Source: Nocardia sp. NBC_01730
GTDB taxonomy: Bacteria > Actinomycetota > Actinomycetes > Mycobacteriales > Mycobacteriaceae
Assembly (NCBI RefSeq): GCF_035920445.1
Contig: NZ_CP109162.1
Location: 1,116,001-1,180,000, forward strand
DNA: 64,000 nucleotides
Direction of reading: 5' to 3'
How positions within the stretch are numbered: the stretch's first letter is position 1; the number at the start of each line of letters is the position of its first letter. Of the stretch, positions 1 to 8,807 are shown one piece after another. Under the pieces are notes generated by a model that worked only from the letters and a program-made list of their open reading frames with translations, did not search any database and was not told the DNA's origin. The position numbers were made by a program, and so were the translations under genes.

Positions 1-1
1 C

Positions 2-661
2 ACCATCGGAGGGGATATCTCGGGTCGGCTCGCCGTCGGCTGCTTTCCGACGATCACCCCGTTCGTGATGGGCAGAATTCTCGAGGAGGCGCCGGTCCGC
101 TATCCGGAACTGGAGATCGACCTCGTCGAGGACACCGTCGAAGGCCTGCAGCAGCGGCTCGCCGACGGACTGTGCGATCTGGCGATCATGTACGACATCG
201 GCTTGGGCAGCGATGTCATGACCCAGCCGTTGTATTCGTGCGCCCCCTACGCGGTGCTGTCGGCCGGACATCGATTCGCCGCGCGGCGCACCGTCGCGCT
301 GTCCGAACTGATAGACGAGCCGATGGTGATGATCGATATGCCGCCCAGCCTGGAGTTCTTCACCGGCCGGATCGCCGAGGTCGGCTTTACGCCTGATATC
401 CGCTACCGGACCAGAAGCGTCGAGACCGTGCGCACTTTCGTCGGCCGCGGTATGGGCTGGGCGGTGCTGCTGCACCGGCCCGGGACCGAGCGCAGCTACG
501 ACGGCAGTGCGGTCGCGTCGGTCGATCTCGAGGGAATGGGCCCGCCGGTCGAAGTTCTACTCGTCATGAACTCCACTGCGCGAATGACCCGGCGCGCGCG
601 GGCCTTCGCGGACATGGCTCGTGAACTGCTGCGCACCGGCCCGGTACCTGCCCGAATATGA
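2..661 (+). CDS. LysR-type regulator, C-terminal part (5' end outside window)
   Basis: The reading frame is open from the first bases of the window and encodes about 219 residues of a LysR effector-binding domain. It opens with the typical first strand (SGRLAVGCFPTITPFVMGR) and ends with a short basic tail, stopping at TGA 659-661. The N-terminal winged helix-turn-helix lies upstream of the window. The repeated pattern of a first lobe, a crossover near ARRTVALSELIDEPMVMID and a return lobe is typical of LysR co-inducer domains. The gene runs convergently toward fdhD. Its target cannot be judged from this fragment. Confidence 0.85.
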   Translation, partial: TIGGDISGRLAVGCFPTITPFVMGRILEEAPVRYPELEIDLVEDTVEGLQQRLADGLCDLAIMYDIGLGSDVMTQPLYSCAPYAVLSAGHRFAARRTVALSELIDEPMVMIDMPPSLEFFTGRIAEVGFTPDIRYRTRSVETVRTFVGRGMGWAVLLHRPGTERSYDGSAVASVDLEGMGPPVEVLLVMNSTARMTRRARAFADMARELLRTGPVPARI

Positions 662-663
662 GT

Positions 664-686
664 CACGGCGGCCGACGCTCGCCGTG
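664..686. terminator. Hairpin between convergent genes
   Basis: Seven-base arms CACGGCG (664-670) and CGCCGTG (680-686) flank a nine-base loop in the gap between the LysR stop and the fdhD stop. A symmetrical stem at this place could end transcription from both sides. No T-tract follows, as is usual in high-GC actinobacteria, so the call is structural only. Confidence 0.4.
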
Positions 687-712
687 GCATCGGACTTTGC
701 GCCGGTAATGAA

Positions 713-1546
713 TTACAAGGCTGCGGCGATCGGGCGCAGGGCTATGCGATGCACATCGGTATAGATATTCATGGTGTCGCCGCGCAGGAAGCCGACGAGC
801 GTGAGCCCGGCCTCGACGGCCAGATCCACCGCCAGTGAGCTGGGGGCCGAGACCGCGCCCAGCATGGGAATACCCGCCATCACGGCCTTTTGTACCAGCT
901 CGAACGAGGCGCGGCTACTCACGATGAGAACGAGATCCGCTGTGGGAATAAGGTTTTCGCGCACGGCCCAGCCGATCACCTTGTCCACCGCGTTGTGTCG
1001 CCCGACATCCTCCCTGACCACCAGGGCCGTGCCGTCGGCGGTGAACAGGCCGGCGGCGTGCAATCCGCCGGTCGCGGCGAAAACCTGCTGCTGGGAGCGC
1101 AATTCGTCGGGCGATGTGGACAGCACGTGTATGTCGATCGTGAAATCGCCGTATCCGGGCCGGAATCGGCTTCGGATCCGGACGTCGTCGACCGTGGTCT
1201 TGCCGCACAGTCCGCAGGCGCTGTTGGTGATAGACCGGCGCTTCGGCAGCGGTCGCGTCCGACGTAGCTGGATATCGAGGACGTTGTAGGTGTTCTGCCC
1301 GTCGGCATCGGTTCCGGCGCAATATCGCGCGGAGACGATGTCGTCGACGGATTGGATGATGTTCTCGCTGTACAGGAATCCGTGGACCAGGTCGATGTCG
1401 TTGCCCGGGGTTCGCATGGTGACGTTCAGTGACTCGCCACCGATGCGCATTTCCAGGGGTTCTTCGACCGCCAAGGTATCGGGGCGACGGATTTCGCCGG
1501 TCGCGGTCACCCGCACCATTCTGCGGCGTGCGGTCACCCTGCTCAT
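713..1546 (-). CDS. fdhD: Formate dehydrogenase accessory sulfurtransferase FdhD
   Basis: A 277-aa protein of normal FdhD length. FdhD moves sulfur from IscS to the molybdenum cofactor of formate dehydrogenase. The CxxC motif is visible in TNSACGLCGKTT, and the conserved VVREDVGRHNAVDK and LIVSSRASFELVQKA blocks follow. The ATG at 1544-1546 overlaps the stop of the upstream molybdoenzyme by four bases, so the two are translationally coupled. The frame stays open further upstream, but that extension lies inside the molybdoenzyme gene and shows no family similarity. FdhD appears intact although its expected client is damaged. Confidence 0.93.
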   Translation of the reverse strand: MSRVTARRRMVRVTATGEIRRPDTLAVEEPLEMRIGGESLNVTMRTPGNDIDLVHGFLYSENIIQSVDDIVSARYCAGTDADGQNTYNVLDIQLRRTRPLPKRRSITNSACGLCGKTTVDDVRIRSRFRPGYGDFTIDIHVLSTSPDELRSQQQVFAATGGLHAAGLFTADGTALVVREDVGRHNAVDKVIGWAVRENLIPTADLVLIVSSRASFELVQKAVMAGIPMLGAVSAPSSLAVDLAVEAGLTLVGFLRGDTMNIYTDVHRIALRPIAAAL

Positions 1547-3743
1547 GGCTGCGCTCCAGCCGGGAACGATGCTGGTTCCAGGCGGATCGTGACAGCCTTC
1601 GAGACCGGCGTGTTGGAGCGTTCGGCGACGTGGTCGAGCGGAACGAGCGGGTTGGTTTCGGGGTAGTAGGCGGCGACATTGCCGCGTGGCGTGGAATAGG
1701 GGACCAGCCGGAAACCGGTAACCCGGCGTTCGATGCCGTCGGTCCACTCCGACACCAGGTCCACCAGGTCGTCCTCGGTGAAACCGAGGGCGGCGATATC
1801 GTCGGGATGCACAAGAACGACCTTGCGCCCGTTGTGGATTCCGCGGTACCGGTCGTCGAGTCCGTAGATGGTGGTGTTGTACTGGTCGTGGCTGCGCAGG
1901 GTTTGCAGGATGAGCCGGCCCTGCGGGACCGGAAGCCAGTGCAGATCGTTGACCGCGAAATTGGCTTTGCCGGTGGCGGTGTGGAATTCGCGGGCGTCGC
2001 GGGGCGGGTGGGGTAGCTGGAAGCCGTCGCGGTGGCGCACCCGCTCGTTGTAGTCGACGCAGCCGGGCACCACGCGGGCGATGGCATCGCGAATGGCGTC
2101 GTAGTCATGCCGGAATTCGTTCCACGGCACCGGATGGCCGGGGCCGAAGAGCTCGTGCGCGAGTTCGCAGACGATGGCGACCTCGCTGCGCAGGTGCTCG
2201 CTCACCGGCCGCAGCCGTCCGGTGGACAGGTGCACCATTGACATCGAATCCTCCACCGAAACTTGCTGTTTGGCTCCGGTGGGGGAGAGGTCGAGATCGC
2301 TGCGGCCGAGGGTGGGCAGGATCAGCGCCATCGTGCCGTGCACGACGTGGCTGCGATTGAGTTTGGTCGAGACGTGCACGGTCAACTCGCGGCGTCATGA
2401 CCGTGCCTGCGGGGACTGGTGATCCCGAATTCGGAATCCAATGCGGCGAGGAAGGCTTCGGGCATCTTCTCCCAGATGCCCATAGTGCGGTCGCCCTGCA
2501 CGTTCGAATGCCCGCGCACCGGGCACACGCCCGCACCCGGTTTGCCGATCATGCCGCGCGCCAGCAGCAGGTTCGTGCCCTCCTCGATGGTGGCGACACC
2601 GTGGCGCTGCTGGGGCAGTCCCATCGCCCAGCACAGAATGGTCGCCTTCGAACCGGCGAGCCGGGCGGCGGTGCGTTCGAGCTGTTCGCGAGTCAGGCCG
2701 GTCGCTTCCTCGACGACGGCGAGATCCACTGCGCGCATGTGCTTTTCGTAAGCCTCGAAGCCCGCGGCGTGCCGGTCCACGAACTCCCGGTCGATCACGG
2801 TGCCGGGTGCGCGATCCTCGGCCTCGAACAGTAGTTTGCCTAGCCCCTGGAACAGTGCCATATCGCCGCCCAGGCGGATCTGGAGAAGGTCGTCGGCGAT
2901 CTCGACACCGGTGGTGAGACCTTTGACCGTCTGCGGGTCGCGGAAGCCGATCAGGCCCGTCTCGGGCAGCGGATTGATCGCGATGATCTTCGCCCCCGCC
3001 GCCTTGGCCCGCTGTAGCGCGGACAGCATGCGCGGGTGGTTGGTGCCGGGATTCTGACCCGCCACCACAATCAGGTCGGCCTGCTCGAAATCGTCGATCG
3101 ACACCGAGCCCTTGCCGATACCAATGGATCTGGTCAGCGCGGTGCCCGAGGACTCGTGGCACATGTTCGAGCAGTCGGGCAGGTTGTTGGTGCCGAAGCT
3201 GCGCACGAGCAGTTGGTAGAGGAACGCGGTCTCGTTGGCGGTACGGCCCGACGTATAGAACAGCGCCTCACCGGGGGACGAGAGGCCGCGCAACGCGACC
3301 GCGATCAATCGGTAGGCATCCGCCCAGTCGATGGGGGAGTAGTGAGTCTCGCCGGGCCACAACACCATCGGATGGGTCAGCCGACCCTGTTGGCCGAGCC
3401 AGTACCCGGACTCGTCGGCCAGCTCCCGCACCGAATGCCGGGCGAAAAACTCCGGTCCGACGGTCCGCAGCGTCGCCTCTTCCGCGACGGCCTTCGCCCC
3501 GTTCTCGCAGAACTCGGCCGGACGCCGATGCCCGGCCGGCTCCGGCCACGCGCAGCCCGGGCAGTCGAAGCCGTGCCGCTGATTGACGCGCGCCAGCGTC
3601 CGCGCCGTGCGAAGCACGCCCATCTCCCCGACCGCGTGGTTCAAGGCCACCATCACCGCGGTCACGCCCGCCGCCTGGGTTTTCGGGGTGGTGACCGAGA
3701 GCTCGGACTCGTCGATATCTCGGGTCGGCGCGTTGCGGTGCAT
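1543..3743 (-). pseudogene. FdhF/YdeP-family molybdopterin oxidoreductase, internally deleted and out of frame
   Basis: Two frames together cover a formate dehydrogenase-like molybdoenzyme of the FdhF/YdeP family. The N-terminal part (ATG 3741-3743 to stop 2382) carries CPGCAWPEP, EFCENGAKAV and NMCHESSGTAL. The C-terminal part (to stop 1543) carries VHVSTKLNRSHVV and VEDSMSMVH. In relatives about 40 residues, including a glycine-rich GGN segment, separate the HGYD-like motif from VHVSTKLNR. Here HGHDAAS is followed directly by the second part in another frame. The last stop and a TTG codon overlap as TTGA at 2382-2385, so two polypeptides could be made, but neither would have the full cofactor site. 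Seen: missing block and frame change. Inferred: loss of function. The gene sits between the MBL hydrolase and fdhD. Confidence 0.8.
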
Positions 3744-3789
3744 GGCGGGAACCACTCTCTTCTTCGAAATGTGTAGGGGCGCTGGCAGA

Positions 3790-4422
3790 TCAGAACCCGC
3801 GGGCGATCCACTCCGCCAGGTGGGGTGCTTCGGTGCCGATGGTCGTTCCGTCACCGTGGCCGGTGTAGACACGGGTGTGCTCCGGGAGCGTGAGCAGGCG
3901 GTCGCGGATGGAACCGATAATGGTGGGGAAATCCGAGAACGACCGGCCGGTGGCCCCCGGTCCGCCCGCGAACAGGGTGTCGCCCGAGAACAGGGTGTCG
4001 GCGTCGGGGATGTACAGGCAAACCGACCCTGGTGAGTGGCCGGGCGCGTGGATGACGTGCAGCTCCGTCCCCGCTATGGCAATGCGCTGTCCGTCGGTAA
4101 GCGGCCAGTATGACTCACCAGGGTGTGTCAGCTGCCAGAGCGAGTCGTCTCCGGGGTGCACCAGAACGGGTGCATAGACATCTTCGGCGAGTTGCGGGGC
4201 GAAGGTGACGTGGTCGTTGTGCCCGTGGGTGCATACGACGGCGACGACATCGCGGTTGCCGATGGCCTCCATGACTGGTTTGGCGTCATGGGCCGCGTCG
4301 ATGACGATCACTTGGTCGTCATCGCCCACCACCCAGACATTGTTGTCGACATCCCAGGAACCGCCATCGAGTTCGAAGACTCCGGAAGTCACCACCTGCT
4401 CGATGCGGAGCCGGCCACTCAC
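3790..4422 (-). CDS. MBL-fold hydrolase, probable S-formylmycothiol (thioester) hydrolase
   Basis: A 210-aa metallo-beta-lactamase-fold protein. The zinc motif is THGHNDHV near residue 65, followed by the downstream His in APGHSPGS, the Asp in FSGDTLF and a C-terminal YTGHGDGT. This is a glyoxalase II-like layout. The GTG start (4420-4422) overlaps the stop of mscR as GTGA, so the two genes are coupled. Mycobacteria place a glyoxalase II-like gene next to mscR. The likely role is hydrolysis of the S-formylmycothiol made by MscR to formate and mycothiol; this comes from context, not from a substrate signature. The frame extends upstream to 4851, but that part lies inside mscR. Confidence 0.82.
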   Translation of the reverse strand: MSGRLRIEQVVTSGVFELDGGSWDVDNNVWVVGDDDQVIVIDAAHDAKPVMEAIGNRDVVAVVCTHGHNDHVTFAPQLAEDVYAPVLVHPGDDSLWQLTHPGESYWPLTDGQRIAIAGTELHVIHAPGHSPGSVCLYIPDADTLFSGDTLFAGGPGATGRSFSDFPTIIGSIRDRLLTLPEHTRVYTGHGDGTTIGTEAPHLAEWIARGF

Positions 4423-5504
4423 AGCACGACCACCGACCGCAGCACCTTGCCCTCGTGCATGGTGTGGAATGCCTGCTCCACCTCGTCGAGGGTGATGCGT
4501 TCGGTGACGAACTTGTCCAAGGGCAGGCGTCCCTGCTGGTACAGGTCGATCAGTATCGGGAAGTCCCGGTCTGGCAGGCAGTCGCCATACCAGGAGGATT
4601 TGAGCGCTCCTCCGCGGGAGAAGAAGTCGATCATCGGCATCTCCAGCCGCATATCCGGGGTGGGGACGCCCACCAGCACCACGGTGCCGGCGAGATCGCG
4701 GGCGTAGAACGCCTGCCGCCAGGTTTCGGGACGGCCCACGGCATCGATGACGACGTCGGCGCCGAACCCGCCGGTGAGCTCCTGGACGGCGGCCACCGTA
4801 TCGGTGGTGGCGGCATTGATGGTGTGGGTGGCACCGAGGTCGGTGGCCCACGCCAGTTTTCGCTCGTCACGGTCGACGGCGATGATCGTGGACGCTCCGG
4901 CCAGCCGGGCACCGACGATGGCGGCGTCCCCGACGCCGCCACAGCCGATCACCGCCACCGAGTCGCCGCGGCCGACGTTCCCGGTGTTGACGGCGGCACC
5001 GAGCCCGGCCATGACGCCGCAGCCGATCAAGCCCGCGACCGCCGGATCGGCGGCGGGGTCGACCTTGGTGCACTGGCCGGCATGGACGAGGGTCTTCTCG
5101 GCGAACGCGCCGATACCGAGTGCTGGGGTGAGTTCGGTTCCGTCGGTCAGCGTCATCTTCTGCGTGGCGTTGAAGGTGTCGAAACAGTACTGAGGGCGGC
5201 CCCGCCGGCAGGCCCGGCAGCTGCCGCACACGGCCCGCCAATTCAGAATGACGAAATCGCCGACCTCGACGGAATCGACTCCCGCGCCGACGCTTTCGAC
5301 CGTGCCCGCCGCTTCGTGGCCGAGCAGGAAGGGGAACTCGTCGTTGATACCGCCCTCACGGTAGGTGAGGTCGGTATGGCACACGCCGCACGCGGCGACG
5401 GCGACTACAACCTCGCCCGGCCCAGGATCGGGGACGATGATGTCGGTCAACTCGACCGGTGCGCCCGGCTTACGGGCGATGACTCCACGGACCTGCTGCG
5501 GCAT
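4419..5504 (-). CDS. mscR: S-(hydroxymethyl)mycothiol dehydrogenase (mycothiol-dependent formaldehyde dehydrogenase)
   Basis: A 361-aa zinc-dependent medium-chain dehydrogenase. The catalytic zinc site is in [15 protein letters not shown] and LGHEAAG, the four-cysteine structural zinc lobe is [15 protein letters not shown], and the nucleotide fold shows [11 protein letters not shown]. The enzyme oxidises the adduct of formaldehyde and mycothiol with NAD, and mycothiol marks an actinobacterium. The ATG at 5502-5504 is chosen because GGAGG lies just upstream and the product then begins [14 protein letters not shown] like relatives. It is the first gene of a leftward operon with the MBL hydrolase, the broken molybdoenzyme and fdhD, a formaldehyde-to-CO2 route. 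Confidence 0.92.
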   Translation of the reverse strand: MPQQVRGVIARKPGAPVELTDIIVPDPGPGEVVVAVAACGVCHTDLTYREGGINDEFPFLLGHEAAGTVESVGAGVDSVEVGDFVILNWRAVCGSCRACRRGRPQYCFDTFNATQKMTLTDGTELTPALGIGAFAEKTLVHAGQCTKVDPAADPAVAGLIGCGVMAGLGAAVNTGNVGRGDSVAVIGCGGVGDAAIVGARLAGASTIIAVDRDERKLAWATDLGATHTINAATTDTVAAVQELTGGFGADVVIDAVGRPETWRQAFYARDLAGTVVLVGVPTPDMRLEMPMIDFFSRGGALKSSWYGDCLPDRDFPILIDLYQQGRLPLDKFVTERITLDEVEQAFHTMHEGKVLRSVVVL

Positions 5505-5655
5505 AACTGGCGGTTCCTCCGATGAATGATCGAGCATGCGTTCACGCGCATGGTTAGGCAGCGAGGCTAGCTCCGGGCGATCCGATCGCGGACCTGGCCG
5601 GACGGACAGTACGACCTATCCCTTTGGTGGGCCGACTCGCGCATGACCATTCTAT

Positions 5656-5669
5656 ACGAACCGTTTCGT
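5656..5669. promoter_or_regulatory. Palindrome in the mscR/LuxR divergent promoter region
   Basis: Arms ACGAA (5656-5660) and TTCGT (5665-5669) form an inverted repeat between the divergently transcribed mscR and LuxR-type genes. Its position would let one regulator, perhaps the neighbouring LuxR protein, act on both. It also argues that translation of the regulator begins downstream at 5676 or 5685 rather than at 5643. Confidence 0.4.
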
Positions 5670-5684
5670 TTTACAATGGACCAT

Positions 5685-6956
5685 GTGAGTACTCCGGTAG
5701 CCTTGCCTCCCGTGGAGCGAGTGTCCGCCCTCGAAGGGCTCCGGGAAGTGATCGATGGTCCGCTCACCGATGTCGCTCGTCGATTCTCGCGCTTCCTCGC
5801 CGAACAGTGGCCGCACCGCGCACTGGTGATCTTCACTCGGGAATGCACCGGCCGTCCACGCAAGGTCGCAGGCGCCGCCGACATCATCGATCGAATCACC
5901 ATCGCTGAGCTAGAGGAGCTGAAATCGGTGGTCGCACCGGGTGGTTCCTATGCGGGGTCAGCCGCGCTGAACGGCGAGGGCCGGTGGGTCTGGGCGATTC
6001 GGGACACCTCGAACACCTTGCTGGTGCTGGTCCCGCGCACGTCCGGTGAGCTACCCGGCCAAGCGGAGTTGGCGGCGGCATTCGGGATCGTCGCGACATC
6101 GATTCGGCAACAGGTGATCCAGGCGAGCCCGGAGTACCTTGCCGAATCGCGTGCGGCGTCGGACGCGCGGGCTCGCACCACCGCGGAACTGACCGCCTCA
6201 CATGAAGCGGCACTGGCGGGCATTCTCGTGACCTTGCGATCGTCGGGCCTGGACGACCGTCAGGCCCGGACGGTAGCGACGGCCGCCGCCTCGGAGGCGC
6301 TGATCGCACTGCGGTCCCGGCAGGCCACCGATCGGGCATTCGCCGAGGAACCGCCGGTCGCGGCCTTCGAGCGGATGCAGCGCGAGATCGGACCCCTGGT
6401 GCGTCATCGGCAGGTCGAAACGGAATTCGTCGCGCCACCGCTGGACGGACGACCGATTCCGGGTGAGGTCGCGGTCGGCGCCCGCGCGATGACGCAGGCC
6501 GCGGTGCTCGCCCTAGCCACTCAGCCCGATCTCGATCGCCTGCGCATCGCCTGGGGATGCGAATCGGGTGCGCTCGTCGTCGATATTCGCGATCGCGCCG
6601 CGGGCCGCTGGAACTCGAACACGTTGTGGCGCAACCTCGAAGGCCGGGTGCACACGCTGCGCGCGGAACTGGAGATCGAGTCCGTGCCGGGCTGGGGGAG
6701 CCGGGTGCTGATCCGGCTTCCGCTCGACCCACCGCTGTCGCTGCCCGACCAGCCGGAACTGGCGCGCTTGAATGCCCGCGAGCGAGAGGTGCTCGCGCTG
6801 GTCGCGGAAGGTAAGCGCAACAAGGCCATAGCGGCGCAGCTGGGTGTCGCCGAGAGCACGGTCAAGTTTCATGTCGCGGCGCTGCTCAGGAAGCTCGCGG
6901 TGTCCTCGCGCGGAGAGGCTGCGGCGATCGGCATGCGCGCCGCACTCACTCAGTAG
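5685..6956 (+). CDS. LuxR-family transcriptional regulator
   Basis: About 423 residues from the GTG at 5685; an ATG at 5676 and a longer start at 5643 are possible. The C-terminus is a GerE/LuxR helix-turn-helix: LNAREREVLALVAEGKRNKA, IAAQLGVAESTVKFHVAALL and KLAVSSR (last 60 residues). The N-terminal 340 residues are not a response-regulator receiver. The stretch with LEIESVPGWGSRVLIRLPL resembles the end of a histidine-kinase ATPase domain but lacks a clear complete N/G1/G2 set. The gene diverges from mscR and is the obvious candidate to control the formaldehyde operon. The signal is unknown. Confidence 0.85.
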   Translation: MSTPVALPPVERVSALEGLREVIDGPLTDVARRFSRFLAEQWPHRALVIFTRECTGRPRKVAGAADIIDRITIAELEELKSVVAPGGSYAGSAALNGEGRWVWAIRDTSNTLLVLVPRTSGELPGQAELAAAFGIVATSIRQQVIQASPEYLAESRAASDARARTTAELTASHEAALAGILVTLRSSGLDDRQARTVATAAASEALIALRSRQATDRAFAEEPPVAAFERMQREIGPLVRHRQVETEFVAPPLDGRPIPGEVAVGARAMTQAAVLALATQPDLDRLRIAWGCESGALVVDIRDRAAGRWNSNTLWRNLEGRVHTLRAELEIESVPGWGSRVLIRLPLDPPLSLPDQPELARLNAREREVLALVAEGKRNKAIAAQLGVAESTVKFHVAALLRKLAVSSRGEAAAIGMRAALTQ

Positions 6957-6966
6957 CCGCGCGAGG

Positions 6967-7677
6967 TCACGCCGATACTGTTGGTTCCCAACCGGTTTCG
7001 AGCAGGGCGACTTCGAGGGCCGAACCCGGCGGAATCCGGTAGTCGTCCGGCATCACCCGCAGGTGGACCGCGAGCAGGTGATCGCGGGTGGCCGCCACCG
7101 CCTCCTCGACTTCGCCTGCCGCACACGCGCCGAGTATGCGTTCGTGCTCGGCCACGGCATTGCCGCGCCGGAGGTCGAAGTGCATTCGGATGCGCTCGGC
7201 CTGCGAGGACAGGTCGCTCGTCATGCGCGACAGCGTCTTTGAGCCGCCCGCTTGGTACAGCGCCTGATGAAACGCGCAGTTGAACCGTCCGAAGGAGGTC
7301 TGCGCGGCAGTCGGTCCGGCCATGGCCCGGGTCAGTTCCTCATTGGCCTCCCGCATGCGGTCCAGGTCCTCCGGGCGCAGACGAGGCACCGCGATGCGGG
7401 TGGCGAACGTCTCCAGATGGATGCGCAGCGCGGCGATGTCCTCCGCCTCGGCCAGATCGATGCCGGTCACCACCACGCCTCGGTAGGGGAGTCGCTCGAT
7501 CAGCCCTTGCGCCTCTAGTTGCAGGAGTGCCTCACGCACCGGGGTACGGCTGACGCCGAGGGATTCGGCGACCTCGGTCGGGTCGATGCGGTCTCCGGGA
7601 GCCAGTTCGCCACCGACGATCCGTTCACGCAGTCGATCGCAGACTTTGTCCGCCACCCGTCGATGGATCGAATCCAT
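6967..7677 (-). CDS. GntR/FadR-family transcriptional regulator
   Basis: A 236-aa regulator with an N-terminal winged helix-turn-helix (PTEVAESLGVSRTPVREALL, then LEAQGLIERLPYRGVVV) and an all-helical FCD ligand domain containing FNCAFHQALYQAGG and a late EHERILGAC helix. The ATG at 7675-7677 follows an AGGGAG ribosome site; the open frame continues upstream without similarity. It diverges from the mu-crystallin-like gene across a 140-bp gap with an inverted repeat, so it probably represses the 7.8-11.4 kb genes in response to their substrate. Confidence 0.88.
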   Translation of the reverse strand: MDSIHRRVADKVCDRLRERIVGGELAPGDRIDPTEVAESLGVSRTPVREALLQLEAQGLIERLPYRGVVVTGIDLAEAEDIAALRIHLETFATRIAVPRLRPEDLDRMREANEELTRAMAGPTAAQTSFGRFNCAFHQALYQAGGSKTLSRMTSDLSSQAERIRMHFDLRRGNAVAEHERILGACAAGEVEEAVAATRDHLLAVHLRVMPDDYRIPPGSALEVALLETGWEPTVSA

Positions 7678-7767
7678 ATTCACCACTCCCTGTGCTGTCG
7701 CCAGCTCGCGGCGGTCCAGCAGATCCAATATCCAATGTCCAACGCTATGGTGCATCATATCCGTGTC

Positions 7768-7789
7768 CGATACGATCCGTTTAGTATCG
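7768..7789. promoter_or_regulatory. Inverted repeat, candidate GntR operator
   Basis: Perfect six-base arms CGATAC (7768-7773) and GTATCG (7784-7789) separated by ten bases lie between the GntR gene and the divergent catabolic genes, about 30 bases before the TTG start at 7818. The spacing places the site over the likely promoter of the rightward operon. Confidence 0.45.
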
Positions 7790-7817
7790 CTACCGTTTGG
7801 AGGGGAAGGGGAGACGA

Positions 7818-8798
7818 TTGACGCTCCTGCTGGATGACACCACGGTGCAATCGGTCTTCGACTGGAAACCGGCGATCGCCGCGCTGCGTGAGGCATACGC
7901 GGCGGCGTCCGAAGAATCGCGCTTCCCGGAGCGGACGATCGCACGCGGCGGCACCTCGATGCTGCGGACGATGAGCGGCGTGCCGGGCAGCGGCGGGCTG
8001 ATGGGCTTGAAGACCATCGCCGGTGCGATCGGCGTGCGCCAGTTCTCCTATCTCATCTCCCTGTTCGATCAGCAGTCCGCGGAACTGGTGGCGCTGCTCG
8101 ACGGGAACTCGATCACCGGCTTCCGCACCGCGGCCACATCCGCGCTGGCGGCTGACCTGCTGGCCGTGCCCGGACCGGTGACCGTAGGCGTCATCGGTTC
8201 GGGCTTCGAGGCGAAAAAGCACGTTCGCGCACTCGCCGCGGTACGCGAGTTCGATGCCGCACGCGTGTTCAGCCCGCGCGCGGAGAGCCGCGCGCGCTTC
8301 GCCGAGGAATTGGCGGATCTGGACACCTCGATCGTTCCGGCGGAGTCGCCGCAAGCCGCTGTGGCGGGCGCGAATCTGGTGATCTGCGCGGCGCGCTCCT
8401 ATGACGAGTCGCCGATCCTGCTCGGTGAGTGGCTCCAGCCGGGCACGACCGTCGTCTCCATCGGCTCCACCGTGCGGGAACAGCGCGAAGTCGATCCGGA
8501 GGTGATCGCGCGTGCCGATGTCGTCATTGCCGACGTACTCGAGGAAGTGCTGCACGACAGCGGCGATCTCATCGCCGCGGCCGCAGCGGGAATCGACGTG
8601 ACCGACCGGATCGCCGCCCTGTCGGATCTGGTGTCCGGACGGCACCCCGGCCGTACGACCGCGGAGCAGATCGTTGTGTACAAGTCCGTGGGCTCCGCGG
8701 TGCAGGACCTGGCCGTCGCCGCCATGTGCGCGGATGCCGCTCGCAAAGCAGGGCTCGGGTCGGAACTTCCGATCCGGATTCAGCCCGTTCGAAAGTAG
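7818..8798 (+). CDS. Ornithine cyclodeaminase / mu-crystallin family protein
   Basis: About 326 residues. The TTG at 7818 is preferred because a strong purine-rich site (GGAGGGGAAGGGGAG) lies just before it. A Rossmann motif appears as VGVIGSGFEAKKHVRAL, and the family blocks GLMGLKTIAG, GNSITGFRTAATSALAA and GQ-like ATTVVSIGSTVREQREVD-type segments are present. Members are NAD(P)-dependent cyclodeaminases, ketimine reductases or opine-type dehydrogenases, so the substrate cannot be fixed. It leads a run with an aldehyde dehydrogenase and a DapA-type aldolase, suggesting breakdown of an amino or keto acid. Confidence 0.82.
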   Translation: MTLLLDDTTVQSVFDWKPAIAALREAYAAASEESRFPERTIARGGTSMLRTMSGVPGSGGLMGLKTIAGAIGVRQFSYLISLFDQQSAELVALLDGNSITGFRTAATSALAADLLAVPGPVTVGVIGSGFEAKKHVRALAAVREFDAARVFSPRAESRARFAEELADLDTSIVPAESPQAAVAGANLVICAARSYDESPILLGEWLQPGTTVVSIGSTVREQREVDPEVIARADVVIADVLEEVLHDSGDLIAAAAAGIDVTDRIAALSDLVSGRHPGRTTAEQIVVYKSVGSAVQDLAVAAMCADAARKAGLGSELPIRIQPVRK

Positions 8799-8807
8799 GG
8801 ACGCACC

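Noticed and set aside
915..2108. A 397-aa minus-strand frame across the fdhD/fdhF border
   Set aside because: It is rich in Arg, Ser, Pro and Thr and is out of frame with two well-recognised protein segments.
2382..2385. Programmed frameshift or deliberate two-subunit split in the molybdoenzyme
   Set aside because: No slippery run or downstream structure is apparent, and a block of about 40 conserved residues is missing. A simple deletion explains it better, though resequencing is needed.
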